A stretch of 34,047 nucleotides of DNA from Catenulispora rubra (GCF_015356825.1 NZ_JAACYW010000105.1:1-34047), one strand, 5' to 3'; numbered from the stretch's first letter, positions 16,461 to 26,494 are shown. The notes: generated by a model from the letters alone, not told the origin. Translations and numbers: made by a program.

Positions 16461-17206
16461 CTACCGCGAGGCCTTACGCTGCGCCCGCAGCCACTCCTTG
16501 TTCATCGCGGCGATCGAGGCCAGCGGGATCCCCTTCGGGCACGCGGTCGCGCACTCCCCGGTCAGCGTGCAGCCGCCGAAGCCCTCGGCGTCCATCTGCG
16601 CGAGCATCCCGACGACGCGGGTCTCGCGCTCGGGCACGCCCTGCGGCAGGGTGTTGAGGTGGTTGACCTTCGCCGCGGTGAACAGGCTCAGCGAGCCGTT
16701 CGGGCACGCCGCGACGCAGGCGCCGCAGCCGATGCACTCGGCGTTCTCGAAGGCGAGGTCCGCCGCGGGCTTCGGGATCGGGGTGGCGTGCGCCTCGGGG
16801 GCCGCGCCGGTCGGGGCGGTGATGTAGCCGCCGGCCTGGATCACCCGGTCCATCGCCGAGCGGTCCACGACCAGGTCCTTGACCACCGGGAACGCCGCCG
16901 CGCGCCACGGTTCGACGTCGATGGTGGCGCCGTCGCGGAAGCTGCGCATGTGCAGCTGGCAGGTGGTGGTCTTCTTCTCCGGGCCGTGCGCCTCGCCATC
17001 GATCATCAGCGAGCAGGCGCCGCAGATGCCCTCGCGGCAGTCGTGGTCGAAGGCGACCGGGTCCTCGCCGTCCAGGATCAGCTGCTCGTTGAGGACGTCG
17101 AGCATCTCCAGGAACGACATGTCGCGGCTGATGCCGTCGACCTCGTACGGCTGCATCCGGCCCGGCCGGGATGCGTTCTCCTGCCGCCAGACGCGCAGTG
17201 TGAGCT

Positions 17207-17210
<4 letters not shown>
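16461..17210 (-). CDS. sdhB: Succinate dehydrogenase iron-sulfur subunit
   Basis: A 249-residue iron-sulfur subunit of succinate dehydrogenase/fumarate reductase, located on the cytoplasmic face of the membrane. It passes electrons from FAD in SdhA to the haem/quinone site in SdhC. The [2Fe-2S] site uses Cys58, Cys63, Cys66 (CREGICGAC) and Cys84. The ferredoxin part has CIGCGACVAACP (Cys159, 162, 165, 169) and CTLTGECATACPKG (Cys214, 220, 224), giving the [4Fe-4S] and [3Fe-4S] ligands. The ATG overlaps the sdhA stop as ATGA, so translation is coupled. It is the last gene of the operon and is followed by a hairpin terminator. Confidence 0.96.
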
Positions 17211-19218
<2,008 letters not shown>

Positions 19219-19222
<4 letters not shown>

Positions 19223-19923
19223 TTCACCACTCCGCTCATCACGCCCACCGGCACCGCCACGAAGGCGAGCGTGAGCAGCACGGCGACCACGTTGCCGGTG
19301 GTCCGGATCAGGCGGTCGCGCTTCACGCTGCCCACGCCGAGCGTCTGGGCCGCGGACCAGAAGCCGTGCTGGATGTGCAGGCCGAGCGCGCAGACCGCGA
19401 CGATGTAGATGACGTCGCCGTACCAGTTGTCGAAGGTCGAGACGACGTTCGCGTAGGGATGGCCCGGCTGGAATCCCGAGTGCACGGTGCCGGTGGTCAG
19501 GTCGAGGATGTGCCAGATCAGGAACAGCAGCAGGATGACCCCGCCCCAGCGCATGGTGCGGGTCGCGTGGCTGCTGCCGGCCTTGCGGTGCTCGTAGGGC
19601 ACCGGCCGGGCCCGCAGGTCGCGGCGGCTGAGCTGGTAGGCGGACACGACGTGGGCGACCACGGCGACCACCATCACGACCCGGATGACCCACAGCGTCC
19701 AGCTGTAATGCATGACGGGCTCGCCCATGGTGCGCAGCCAGTGCGCGTAGTTGTCGAACTGCCCCGGCCCGAAGAAGACCTTGAGGTTCCCGAACGCGTG
19801 GGCCAGCAGGTAGAGCACCATGACGAGGCCGCTGACCGCCATGACGGCCTTCTTGCCGACGGAGCTGTCCCAAGCCGCGCGCAGGGAAGGCGGACGCCGG
19901 TCCGTCCACGTTGCGGTAACCAT
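19219..19923 (-). CDS. sdhC: Succinate dehydrogenase cytochrome b subunit (b558 type)
   Basis: A 234-residue membrane anchor with five hydrophobic helices, the single-subunit diheme cytochrome b558 type found in Bacillus-like and actinobacterial enzymes rather than the SdhC/SdhD pair. Candidate haem histidines occur in YLLAHAFGNLKVFF, VVAHVVSAYQL, FLIWHILDLTTG and LGLHIQHGFWSAAQTLG. It binds quinone and haem and holds SdhA-SdhB at the membrane. It is the first gene of sdhCAB and overlaps sdhA by four bases. The ATG at 19923 starts about 60 bases from a likely shared control region with the divergent LysR gene, so control by that regulator is probable. Confidence 0.92.
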
Positions 19924-19981
19924 GGCTCAGACGCTAGGAGTCGGCAGTCGATTGGTCCAAGACATGGATCAGCTGGTGACG

Positions 19982-19999
19982 ATAGAGACAGCCTATGAT
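19982..19999 (+). promoter_or_regulatory. LysR-type box and -10 element between sdhC and the LysR gene
   Basis: ATAG-N7-CTAT (19982-19996) fits the T-N11-A pattern of LysR-family sites. It overlaps TATGAT (19994-19999), a good -10 element for the LysR gene whose ATG is 33 bases downstream. This arrangement suggests autoregulation of lysR and control of the divergent sdh operon. A clear -35 is not visible. Confidence 0.55.
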
Positions 20000-20031
20000 G
20001 GTGCGGGGGACCCGGAAAAGGATCACGCGCC

Positions 20032-20940
20032 ATGCAGTTCCACCAGCTCCGATACTTCGTCACGGTCGCCGAGACCCGGCACTTCACGCGCGCCGCCGAG
20101 GCCCTGCATGTGACGCAGCCCTCACTGTCCCAACAGATCAGAGCCCTGGAGCACGAGCTCGGCGCGGACCTTTTCCTGCGGGCCCGCGGGAACATCACGC
20201 TGACCGACGCCGGCGAGGCGCTGCTCCCGATGGCGCGCCGGATCCTGGCCGACGCAGACGCGGCGCGGCGGGAGGTGCAGGAGCTGGCCGAGCTGCGGCG
20301 CGGGCACGTGCGGCTCGGGGCGACGCCGTCGCTGTGCACGGGACTGCTTCCCGACGTCCTGCGGACCTACCACCAGCGCTATCCCGGGATCCAGCTGCTG
20401 GTGCAGGAGAGCGGGTCGCACGACCTGGTCCGGGACCTGGCTCGGGGTGCTCTGGACTTGGCGTTGGTGGTGCTGCCGCTGCCGTCCCCTTCTCCGGCCC
20501 TGACCACGGAGGAACTGCTGCGGGAAGACCTGGTCGTGGTCTCGGCCCCGAACGTGCCTCCGCCCGGCGACGGCCGGCAGGTGCACATCGCAGACCTCGA
20601 ACACGAGCAGCTGATCATGTTCCGCCACGGCTACGACCTGCGCGACCTGACCGTGGCGGCGTGCCGGGCGGAGGGCTTCGAGCCGGTGTTCGCGGTCGAG
20701 GGCGGGGAGATGGACGCGGTGCTCGGGTTCGCCCGCGCCGGACTCGGGGTGGCGATCGTGCCGAGCATGGTGGCGCAGAACGCGGAGCCGAATCTGCGGG
20801 TGACGCCGATCGCGCCGCCGGCCCTGCATCGGACCATCGCGCTGGCGCATCGCACGGATGTGGTGCTGCCGCACGCGGCGCAGGAGTTCCGGCGGACGTT
20901 GCTCGGGCTGACCACCGCGGCGGGGGTCACAGAGGGCTGA
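20032..20940 (+). CDS. LysR-family transcriptional regulator
   Basis: A 302-residue LysR-type regulator. Residues 1-60 form the winged HTH (FHQLRYFVTVAETRHFTRAA, HVTQPSLSQQIRALEHELGA, ending LFLRARGNITLTDAGEALLP). The remaining two-lobed periplasmic-binding-like domain carries the usual VRLGATPSL opening and the late GLGVAIVPSM strand. It is divergent from sdhCAB, an arrangement also seen in Streptomyces, so it probably controls succinate dehydrogenase according to carbon supply; the inducer is unknown. AAAAGGA lies before the ATG. A hairpin follows the stop and separates it from the convergent NTF2-like gene. Confidence 0.9.
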   Translation: MQFHQLRYFVTVAETRHFTRAAEALHVTQPSLSQQIRALEHELGADLFLRARGNITLTDAGEALLPMARRILADADAARREVQELAELRRGHVRLGATPSLCTGLLPDVLRTYHQRYPGIQLLVQESGSHDLVRDLARGALDLALVVLPLPSPSPALTTEELLREDLVVVSAPNVPPPGDGRQVHIADLEHEQLIMFRHGYDLRDLTVAACRAEGFEPVFAVEGGEMDAVLGFARAGLGVAIVPSMVAQNAEPNLRVTPIAPPALHRTIALAHRTDVVLPHAAQEFRRTLLGLTTAAGVTEG

Positions 20941-20948
20941 CACCGCGA

Positions 20949-20981
20949 AGCACGCCGGGCCTCGGGAGGCTTCGGCGTGCT
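20949..20981. terminator. Hairpin between LysR and NTF2-like genes
   Basis: AGCACGCCG (20949-20957) pairs exactly with CGGCGTGCT (20973-20981); the inner GCCT/AGGC pair extends the stem with a small internal loop. It lies between two convergent genes and probably terminates both. Confidence 0.75.
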
Positions 20982-20998
20982 GCGTGAAGGAGCGCTGA

Positions 20999-21490
20999 TC
21001 AGGAACCCGGCTTCCAGTCGGCCGGCAGGCCGGACTGCGAGAGGACCGAGCCCAGGTTGTAGAAGTCTTGGTCAGCGGCAAGGCGGTGGCCGTGGACGTC
21101 CAGCAGGGTGGCCATGTCGACGGCGAACGGCTTGGGCGCGCCCTTGATGTGCCCGGCGTAGACCGCCTCGATCGTGATGTGGCCGCCGGCGCGGTAGGCC
21201 CGGTTGACGGTGACGTGCACGTTCTCGATCAGCGCGTCGGTGCGCTCCTTCCAGCCGGAGATCTGCTGCCGGCCGGTCATGGTGACGCCGATCGCGTGGT
21301 CGGTGTAGGTGGCGTCGGCGGTGAACAGCGCGCCGAGCGCCTTCGGGTCCGAGCCGTTCCAGGCGGCGGCCCAGGTGGTGACGACCTTGGAATGGTGCGC
21401 GTCGCCGTTGTCACTGGCCATCGCGGCGGTGGCGCCCAGGGCGGTGACGACGGCGGTGGCGATCAGGGTGGTCTTGAGGCGGAAGTTCAT
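20999..21490 (-). CDS. Secreted SnoaL/NTF2-like protein
   Basis: A 163-residue exported protein. The signal peptide is KTTLIATAVVTALGATAAMA, ending near residue 24. The mature part is an NTF2-like (SnoaL/SgcJ-type) cone fold: VVTTWAAAWNGSDPKALGAL, FTADATYTDHAIGV, then a long curved sheet ending FAVDMATLLDVHGHRLAADQ-type strands. This fold binds small hydrophobic molecules or acts as an isomerase or cyclase in other proteins, but no catalytic role can be inferred here. It is convergent with LysR. The downstream dehydrogenase gene lies on the same strand but 80 bases upstream, so co-transcription is possible. Confidence 0.82.
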   Translation of the reverse strand: MNFRLKTTLIATAVVTALGATAAMASDNGDAHHSKVVTTWAAAWNGSDPKALGALFTADATYTDHAIGVTMTGRQQISGWKERTDALIENVHVTVNRAYRAGGHITIEAVYAGHIKGAPKPFAVDMATLLDVHGHRLAADQDFYNLGSVLSQSGLPADWKPGS

Positions 21491-21570
21491 GATGCTGCCT
21501 TTCGGTTTCGGGTTCGGTACTGCTGTTCGGTGGTGGTGCGTGGGTCTGGAACATCAATCAGGGGCTTGAT

Positions 21571-22599
21571 TCAGGGGGTCAGAACGATCTTTCCGGAGAC
21601 CGTTCCCGACTCGGCCAGCCGCAGCGCCTCGCCGGCCTGGGCCAGCGGCAGCCGGGCTGCGATCGAGGTGGTGATGTCGCCGCGCCGCAGGGCCCCGAAG
21701 ACCTCGGTGAGATCGGCGCGCAGCCGGGCGCGGAAGCGGTCCTGGTTCAGCTTCTTGCCGGCCCAGATGTTGAAGAAGGAGGCGCTGCGGCCGTTGGGCA
21801 GCAGGGTCCACAGCGTGGTGCGGGCCAGGATCTTCAGGACCGGCAGCTGCTTGGAGCCGGTGTCGTCGCGGGTCGCGGCGGTGCCGTAGGAGATCAGCGT
21901 GCCGCCCCGCCTGAGCAGCGGCCAGCACTCGACGACGCTGCTCAGGCCGACGTGGTCGAAGATCGCGTCCACGCCGTCCGGGGCCAGTTCGCGGACCTGC
22001 TCGGGCACGTTCGCGGTGCGGTCGACCGGGAGGACGCCGGCGGCGCGCAGGGCGTCGTGGTTCCGGACCGAGGCGGTGCCGATCACCGTGACCCCGGCGG
22101 CCAGCGCGAGCTGGGTCAGGACCTGGCCGACGCCGCCGCTGGCGCCGTGCACCAGGACGGTCTGGCCGGCCGACACCCGCGCCTTGCGGTGCAGCATCTG
22201 CCAGGCGGTGATGCCGTTGACCACCACGGTCTCGGCCTGCTCGGCGGTCAGGCCCTCGGGGACCTCGACCGCGTCCCGGGCATCGGCCGGCACGTGGCTG
22301 GCCCAGCCGCCGACCTTGGTGAGCACCGCGACCCGCCGGCCGAGCAGCGCCGGGTCCACCCCGGCGCCGACCGCGTACACCCGGCCGACCACGTCGTAGC
22401 CGGGGACGAAGGGGAACGGCGGCTGGTCGTAGTAGCGCCCCCGGCGCATCTGCTGCTCGGCGAAGGAGACCCCGGTCGCCTCCATGGCGATGGTGATCCG
22501 GCCGGCGCCGGGCTGCGGCCGGGCCGCGCGCCGGACCTGCAGGTCCTCGGGCTCCACGATGCCCGGCAGAACCACCTGGACGAGAGTCTGATCGGTCAT
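21571..22599 (-). CDS. Zinc-independent MDR / quinone-oxidoreductase-like dehydrogenase
   Basis: A 342-residue medium-chain dehydrogenase/reductase of the NADPH:quinone oxidoreductase type. The N-terminal GroES-like part includes ATGVSFAEQQMRRGRYYDQP and PFVPGYDVVGRVYAVGAGV. The nucleotide fold carries VLVHGASGGVGQVLTQLALA, the AxxGxxG-type glycine motif. The structural and catalytic zinc cysteines of true alcohol dehydrogenases are absent. It would reduce enones or quinones with NADPH. It is divergent from a TetR gene with a palindrome in the shared 134-base region, so it is probably the target of that repressor and may act in detoxification. A good ribosome site is not obvious before the ATG. 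Confidence 0.9.
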   Translation of the reverse strand: MTDQTLVQVVLPGIVEPEDLQVRRAARPQPGAGRITIAMEATGVSFAEQQMRRGRYYDQPPFPFVPGYDVVGRVYAVGAGVDPALLGRRVAVLTKVGGWASHVPADARDAVEVPEGLTAEQAETVVVNGITAWQMLHRKARVSAGQTVLVHGASGGVGQVLTQLALAAGVTVIGTASVRNHDALRAAGVLPVDRTANVPEQVRELAPDGVDAIFDHVGLSSVVECWPLLRRGGTLISYGTAATRDDTGSKQLPVLKILARTTLWTLLPNGRSASFFNIWAGKKLNQDRFRARLRADLTEVFGALRRGDITTSIAARLPLAQAGEALRLAESGTVSGKIVLTP

Positions 22600-22633
22600 G
22601 GCCTCGGCCTTTTCTCTAGAAGCTCTTGCGTTC

Positions 22634-22648
22634 GTTACAAGTTATAAC
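22634..22648. promoter_or_regulatory. Imperfect palindrome between dehydrogenase and TetR genes
   Basis: GTTACAAGTTATAAC is a 15-bp palindrome with one mismatched pair, in an A/T-rich island. It includes TATAAC or TGTAAC, possible -10 elements on either strand. It lies 35 bases before the dehydrogenase start, and is a good candidate for the operator of the adjacent TetR regulator. Confidence 0.55.
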
Positions 22649-22733
22649 AGCTACTTCTCGTGAGTGTCAATCGCGACAGTGATAGCCTCTAACTGAACGC
22701 GGGCAGACCGGACGGACCCGAGGGGAGAAGATC

Positions 22734-23390
22734 GTGGCGACGGCTCAGAAGGAGACCGAGACACCCCGCCAGCGCTATCGCGCGCAGGTGCAGGAGGAGA
22801 TCAAGCAGCACGCGTGGGAGCAGATCGCGACCGCGGGCGCCTCGGCGCTGTCGCTGAACGCCATCGCCAAGCAGATGGGGATGAGCGGACCGGCGCTGTA
22901 CCGGTACTACGCCAATCGCGACGAGCTGATCACGGCGCTCATCCGGGACGCGTACCAGAGCATGGCCGACGCGATCCACGCGGCCGCCGCGTCCGGCGCC
23001 GGTGTCAGGGGTCTGGGACAGGCCTTGCGTGCCTGGGCGCTGGAGGATCCTCAGCGCTATCTACTGATCTACGGGACCCCGGTACCGGGCTACCAGGCTC
23101 CCGAGGACACCACGCGGCTCGCGAACGAGGTGATGGCGGAGCTGCTCGACGCCGCCGGCGCCGACGACCTCGGCACCATGCCGGCGTCACCGGTGCAGGC
23201 GCACCTGGCCGAGCACAGCGCGTGGGCCGGGGCGCACTCCGCCGATCCGCCGCGGCTGCACCGCGCGATCATCATGTGGACGCGGCTGCACGGGGTGTTG
23301 TCGCTGGAGTTGGCCGGGCACTTCGCGGGCATGGGTTTCGATCCGGCGGAGGTGTTCGCGGCGGAGTTGGACGCCATCGCAGGCAACTGA
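22734..23390 (+). CDS. TetR-family regulator (WHG-type)
   Basis: A 218-residue TetR-family repressor. Residues about 12-62 form the HTH domain (RAQVQEEIKQHAWEQIATAG, ALSLNAIAKQMGMSGPALYR, YYANRDELITALI). The C-terminal domain (QALRAWALEDPQRYLLIYGT, then IIMWTRLHGVLSLELAGHFA) is the WHG type. GTG 22734 has GGGGAG at 22722-22727. It is divergent from the quinone-oxidoreductase-like gene, and a palindrome lies in the shared region. It probably represses that gene until an electrophile or other small molecule binds; the ligand is unknown. Its 3' end is followed by the 18-bp repeat array. Confidence 0.88.
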   Translation: MATAQKETETPRQRYRAQVQEEIKQHAWEQIATAGASALSLNAIAKQMGMSGPALYRYYANRDELITALIRDAYQSMADAIHAAAASGAGVRGLGQALRAWALEDPQRYLLIYGTPVPGYQAPEDTTRLANEVMAELLDAAGADDLGTMPASPVQAHLAEHSAWAGAHSADPPRLHRAIIMWTRLHGVLSLELAGHFAGMGFDPAEVFAAELDAIAGN

Positions 23391-23429
23391 TGCGCTTGCG
23401 ACGGCGTCGTGCGATCAGGTGGTGATCAC

Positions 23430-23518
23430 GGTTATTGCAGCGATCGTGCTATCGCAGCGATCGTGGTTATCGCAGCGATCGTGGTTATCGCAGCGATCGT
23501 GGTTATCGCAGCGATCGT
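23430..23518. repeat. 18-bp tandem repeat, five units
   Basis: Units of GGTTATCGCAGCGATCGT lie at 23465-23482, 23483-23500 and 23501-23518 (identical), preceded by 23430-23447 (one base changed) and 23448-23464 (17 bases). Each unit holds the palindromes ATCGC-A-GCGAT and CGATCG. A diverged partial unit follows. The array fills the gap between the convergent TetR and MBL-hydrolase genes. Confidence 0.9.
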
Positions 23519-23532
23519 GGTTTCCGTTTCGA

Positions 23533-24177
23533 TCAGACGGTGACGCTGTCGCCGACCGGGATGATCGCCAGCGGGACGTCGGTCAGCCCGCCCTGGCCGA
23601 GCATGCGGACCGAGTACTGCTGGCCGAGGTCGCTGAGCATCAGTTCGTGGATCTGGAAGGCCTGCTTCGGCGCGATCTCGCGAACGTAGTCCACCGCCTC
23701 GCCGACCTTGGTCCACGGCCCGCTCGTCGGCAGCAGCAGCGTCTCCACCGGCGCGGCCGGGACGTGGTAGGCGTCGCCGGGGTGGTAGACGCGGCCGTCG
23801 AGGAGGTAGCCGACGTTCGCGACGCGGGGCATGTCGCGGTGGATCAGGGCGTGCAGGTCGCCGAACACCGCGACGTCGAAGCCGCCGATCGTGTACTCCC
23901 GGCCCGCCGCGACCGCGGTGACCTGGCCGCGCCGGGCCTGCGTCCAGCGGCCGACCACGCTCTCCGGACCGTAGACCCGCAGTTCGGGACGGGCTTCCAG
24001 GGCGCCGGCGATCAGTTCCTCGTCGAAGTGGTCGAAGTGCTCGTGGGTGATCAGGACGGCTTCGGCGGCGGCCACCGCGGCGTCGGCGTCGGGGGTGAGC
24101 GACCCCGGGTCGATGACGATGCGGCCCTGGTCGCCGACCAGCGAGACGCAGGCGTGGGCGTGTTTGGTCAGCTGCAT
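23533..24177 (-). CDS. MBL-fold (UlaG-like) metal-dependent hydrolase
   Basis: A 214-residue metallo-beta-lactamase-fold protein of the UlaG-like subgroup. The metal motif HEHFDH (His45, His47, Asp49, His50) is intact. Further features are VIDPGSLTPD, a later GYLLDGRVYHPGDAYHVP strand with the bridging Asp, and the C-terminal IHELMLSDLGQQ with another metal-ligand histidine. It should bind two metal ions; the substrate is unknown. ATG 24177 has AGGAGC upstream and matches the family start (MQLTKHAHACV); an upstream in-frame ATG at 24240 would add 21 residues. It stands alone, with a repeat array behind its 3' end. Confidence 0.88.
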   Translation of the reverse strand: MQLTKHAHACVSLVGDQGRIVIDPGSLTPDADAAVAAAEAVLITHEHFDHFDEELIAGALEARPELRVYGPESVVGRWTQARRGQVTAVAAGREYTIGGFDVAVFGDLHALIHRDMPRVANVGYLLDGRVYHPGDAYHVPAAPVETLLLPTSGPWTKVGEAVDYVREIAPKQAFQIHELMLSDLGQQYSVRMLGQGGLTDVPLAIIPVGDSVTV

Positions 24178-24256
24178 GGTGAGCTCCTGGTGCTTTCGAT
24201 GGACACGGAGATTTTCTCCGACGGCGCGGCGGGCACGCACCTGCGGGGTCCGGCGG

Positions 24257-24288
24257 GCGCTCGGGGAGTCTGGCGCTCGGGGAGTCTG
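24257..24288. repeat. 16-bp tandem duplication in the MBL-GNAT intergenic region
   Basis: GCGCTCGGGGAGTCTG occurs twice in a row (24257-24272 and 24273-24288), followed by a diverging GCTCTCCGGGGCTCC stretch with its own 8-base duplication. The 160-base region between the divergent MBL and GNAT genes holds nothing else I can identify, apart from their unmarked promoters. Confidence 0.8.
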
Positions 24289-24337
24289 GCTCTCCGGGGC
24301 TCCGGGGCTCCGTGGCCGTTAACCGGATGACAGCGGC

Positions 24338-24877
24338 GTGATGATGGTGGTCGTGACGACGACCGGTGTGTGGACGGTGCGGCGGGCGGCTGTGGAGCAG
24401 CCCGAGGCCGCCGAGCTGCTGTACGCGTACTACGACGAGTTGGTGAGGCGGTACCAGGGACGGCCCAGCCTTCCCGGCGAGGTGGAGACCGTGCTGCGCG
24501 ACGAGCCCAACGACGATCTCGTGGTGTTCTTCGTGGCGAGCGTCGACGGCGAACCGGCCGGGTGCGTCGGGATCCGGATGCTCGCGCCGGACATGGCGGA
24601 GCTGAGCCGGATGTACGTCCGGCCGCCGTTCCGCCGCGCCGGCGGCGGTCGGCTGCTGCTCGGTGCCGCCGACGAGGCCGCGGTGGAGCTGGGTGCGAGC
24701 GTCATCCGTCTGGACACGCGGCACGACTTGGTGGAGGCGCGGGCGATGTACGCGCGGTACGGCTATCGCGAGATCCCGGCGTACAACGACAGCAAGTATG
24801 CGGGTCACTGGTTCGAGAAGAGCCTGTCGGAGAAGAGCCTGGCCACGCGTGCGGACCCTGGATCCGTCGGCGGCTGA
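24338..24877 (+). CDS. GNAT-family N-acetyltransferase
   Basis: A 179-residue acetyltransferase. The typical GNAT core is present: VFFVASVDGEPAGCVGIR (beta 2-4), ELSRMYVRPPFRRAGGGRLL (the acetyl-CoA pyrophosphate loop RxxGxG-type, here RRAGGG), then VIRLDTRHDLVEARAMYARY and the closing YREIPAYNDSKYAGHWFEK. It transfers acetyl from acetyl-CoA to an unknown amine. The start is uncertain: GTG 24338, ATG 24341, ATG 24344 and GTG 24347 all stand in frame and no good ribosome site is seen. The last ~17 residues beyond the core are Ser/Glu/Lys-rich with a repeat (EKSLSEKSL). A 12-bp repeat array begins one base after the stop. Confidence 0.85.
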   Translation: MMMVVVTTTGVWTVRRAAVEQPEAAELLYAYYDELVRRYQGRPSLPGEVETVLRDEPNDDLVVFFVASVDGEPAGCVGIRMLAPDMAELSRMYVRPPFRRAGGGRLLLGAADEAAVELGASVIRLDTRHDLVEARAMYARYGYREIPAYNDSKYAGHWFEKSLSEKSLATRADPGSVGG

Positions 24878-24878
24878 G

Positions 24879-24938
24879 GTCGTGCACGCCGTCGTGCATA
24901 ACGTCGTGCATAACGTCGTGCATAACGTCGTGCACGCC
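24879..24938. repeat. 12-bp tandem repeat, five units, symmetric variants
   Basis: Five contiguous 12-base units start at 24879. The three inner ones are GTCGTGCATAAC; the first and last are GTCGTGCACGCC. It lies just past the GNAT stop and ends ~38 bases before the AraC start. In the + direction it would read as Val-Val-His-Asn/Ala repeats, but no supported gene uses that frame. Confidence 0.9.
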
Positions 24939-24976
24939 ATGGTGCCGATCGCGTTCCGGCCGGTCAGAATGGTGGC

Positions 24977-25945
24977 GTGGGTCCGGAAACCGCCTCCAGG
25001 GGTGCGGGTGTCGTCGACGAATCGGTGCGCGCGGCGCCCGGGGATGCGGTGCGTCCTTTGGTCGGCTGGTATTCCGGGTATCGGCAGGCGGGCGTTCCGC
25101 CGATGCGGCACCGGGGGCTGCCGTCGCCGTTCATGACGCTCATCCTCACCATCGACGATCCGCTGACGGTGCTCGCGCATCCCGATCCGGGTCAGGCGCC
25201 CGGCGACTTCCGGCTGCTGCTCGGCGGATTGCACACGGCTCCCGCGCTGATCACGCATGACGGACGACAGTCCGGCGTGCAGATCGCGCTGAGTCCGTTG
25301 GCCGCCCGCGCGGTGGTGGGGATGCCGGCCGGGGAGTTGGCCCAGATCGACGTGGCGGCGGACGACGTGCTGGGGCGCGACATCGTGGACGCCCACGATC
25401 GGCTCAGGGCGGCGGAGGATTGGCCAGCGCGGTTCGCCGCTGTGGACGAATGGCTCGTCGCGGTCGCCGCGAAGAATGCCGAGCGCGCGGAGACGGCCAT
25501 CCCCGCCGAGCTGACGCACGCGTGGCGGCTCCTTCTCCGCTCGCACGGCACGCTGCCGATCGCCGATCTGGCCGAGGAGTTGGGCTGGAGCGCGCGCCGC
25601 CTGTCCGGACGCTTCACCGCCGAGTTCGGGCTCACGCCGAAGGCCGCGGCCCGGGTGATCCGGTTCGATCGGGCGCGGCGGCGGCTGACCGATCGGGCCC
25701 GCAGCGGTCCGGTCGATGTGTGGCCGGACGCCGATGCCAGGCACGGCTCCGAGCCGGGACAGGGACCGGGATCGGAACCGGGAACGGCGCGCGGCCTCGG
25801 GCTCGCGGCGCTAGCAGTGGAGACCGGCTACTACGACCAGGCGCATATGGACCGCGAGTTCAACGCCCTGGCCGGATGCCCGCCGGTCCGCTGGCTGGCC
25901 GAGGAGTTCCGAAATATCCAATCGGGCGCGGCCCTCGGCGAGTGA
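24977..25945 (+). CDS. AraC-family transcriptional regulator
   Basis: A 322-residue regulator. The N-terminal sensor domain (about 1-165) includes WYSGYRQAGVPPMRHRGLPS and LLLGGLHTAPALI, as in AraC-type proteins of the DUF6597/AraC group. The DNA-binding domain starts near 190 (PIADLAEELGWSARRLSGRF, first HTH). The second HTH (LAALAVETGYYDQAHMDREF...GCPPVRW) is separated from the first by an added ~30-residue Gly/Pro/Asp segment (DVWPDADARHGSEPGQGPGS...). The GTG start at 24977 has CAGAAT six bases before it, suggesting a leaderless mRNA. The VOC-fold gene follows 72 bases downstream; AraC-VOC pairs of this type are common in actinomycetes, so it probably controls that gene. Confidence 0.87.
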   Translation: MGPETASRGAGVVDESVRAAPGDAVRPLVGWYSGYRQAGVPPMRHRGLPSPFMTLILTIDDPLTVLAHPDPGQAPGDFRLLLGGLHTAPALITHDGRQSGVQIALSPLAARAVVGMPAGELAQIDVAADDVLGRDIVDAHDRLRAAEDWPARFAAVDEWLVAVAAKNAERAETAIPAELTHAWRLLLRSHGTLPIADLAEELGWSARRLSGRFTAEFGLTPKAAARVIRFDRARRRLTDRARSGPVDVWPDADARHGSEPGQGPGSEPGTARGLGLAALAVETGYYDQAHMDREFNALAGCPPVRWLAEEFRNIQSGAALGE

Positions 25946-26017
25946 CCCTGGAGGCGCCGGCGCGAACGACGACCCGAACGACGACCAGCGGGACAACCGC
26001 AAAGGAGCCGACCCGCC

Positions 26018-26494
26018 ATGACCACCGAATCCACGAGCTCGCAGACCACAAGCACACAGACCGCCACCACACACACCACGGCCACCGAAACGGCACCGCC
26101 GCCGCAGGTCTGGCCCACCCTGCGGGCGGCCGACGCCCCCGCCCTGATCCACTTCCTCACCGAGGCCTTCGGCTTCGAGGCGACCGTCGTCTACCAGGAC
26201 GGCGACCAGGTCCACCACGCCGAGCTGAGCTGGCCCGAGGGCGGCGGCGTGATGCTCGGCTCGGCCCGGGCCTCCGACGGCGACGCCTGGCCGCTGGCCC
26301 CCGGCACGTTCGGCGCCTACGTCGTGACCGACCACCCGGACGAGGTGTTCGCCCGCGCCGAGGCGGCCGGCGCCGAGATCCTGCAGGAGCTGTACGAGAC
26401 CGACTACGGCTCCCGCGACTTCCGGGCCCGGGACCCGGAGGGGAACCGCTGGTCGTTCGGGACGTATCGCGGGCACCCGCGGACGAGCGCCTAG
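26018..26494 (+). CDS. VOC-family (glyoxalase/bleomycin-resistance-like) protein
   Basis: A 158-residue protein. A Thr/Ser-rich N-terminal tail (about 1-28) precedes a single vicinal-oxygen-chelate domain with two beta-alpha-beta-beta-beta units: LRAADAPALIHFLTEAFGFE, HAELSWPEGGGVMLG, AYVVTDHPDEVFARAEAAGA and FRARDPEGNRWSFGTYRG. It matches the PhnB/bleomycin-resistance-like branch, which may bind metal or small molecules; the activity cannot be told from sequence. AAAGGAG (26000-26006) precedes the ATG. It lies behind the AraC gene and is probably co-regulated with it. Confidence 0.87.
   Translation: MTTESTSSQTTSTQTATTHTTATETAPPPQVWPTLRAADAPALIHFLTEAFGFEATVVYQDGDQVHHAELSWPEGGGVMLGSARASDGDAWPLAPGTFGAYVVTDHPDEVFARAEAAGAEILQELYETDYGSRDFRARDPEGNRWSFGTYRGHPRTSA

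Noticed and set aside
23430..23518. CRISPR array
   Set aside because: Repeats are contiguous without unique spacers and no cas gene is present.
23432..25744. A 770-codon open frame on the - strand
   Set aside because: It crosses the MBL, GNAT and AraC genes and both repeat arrays out of frame. The product is low-complexity Arg/Pro/His.
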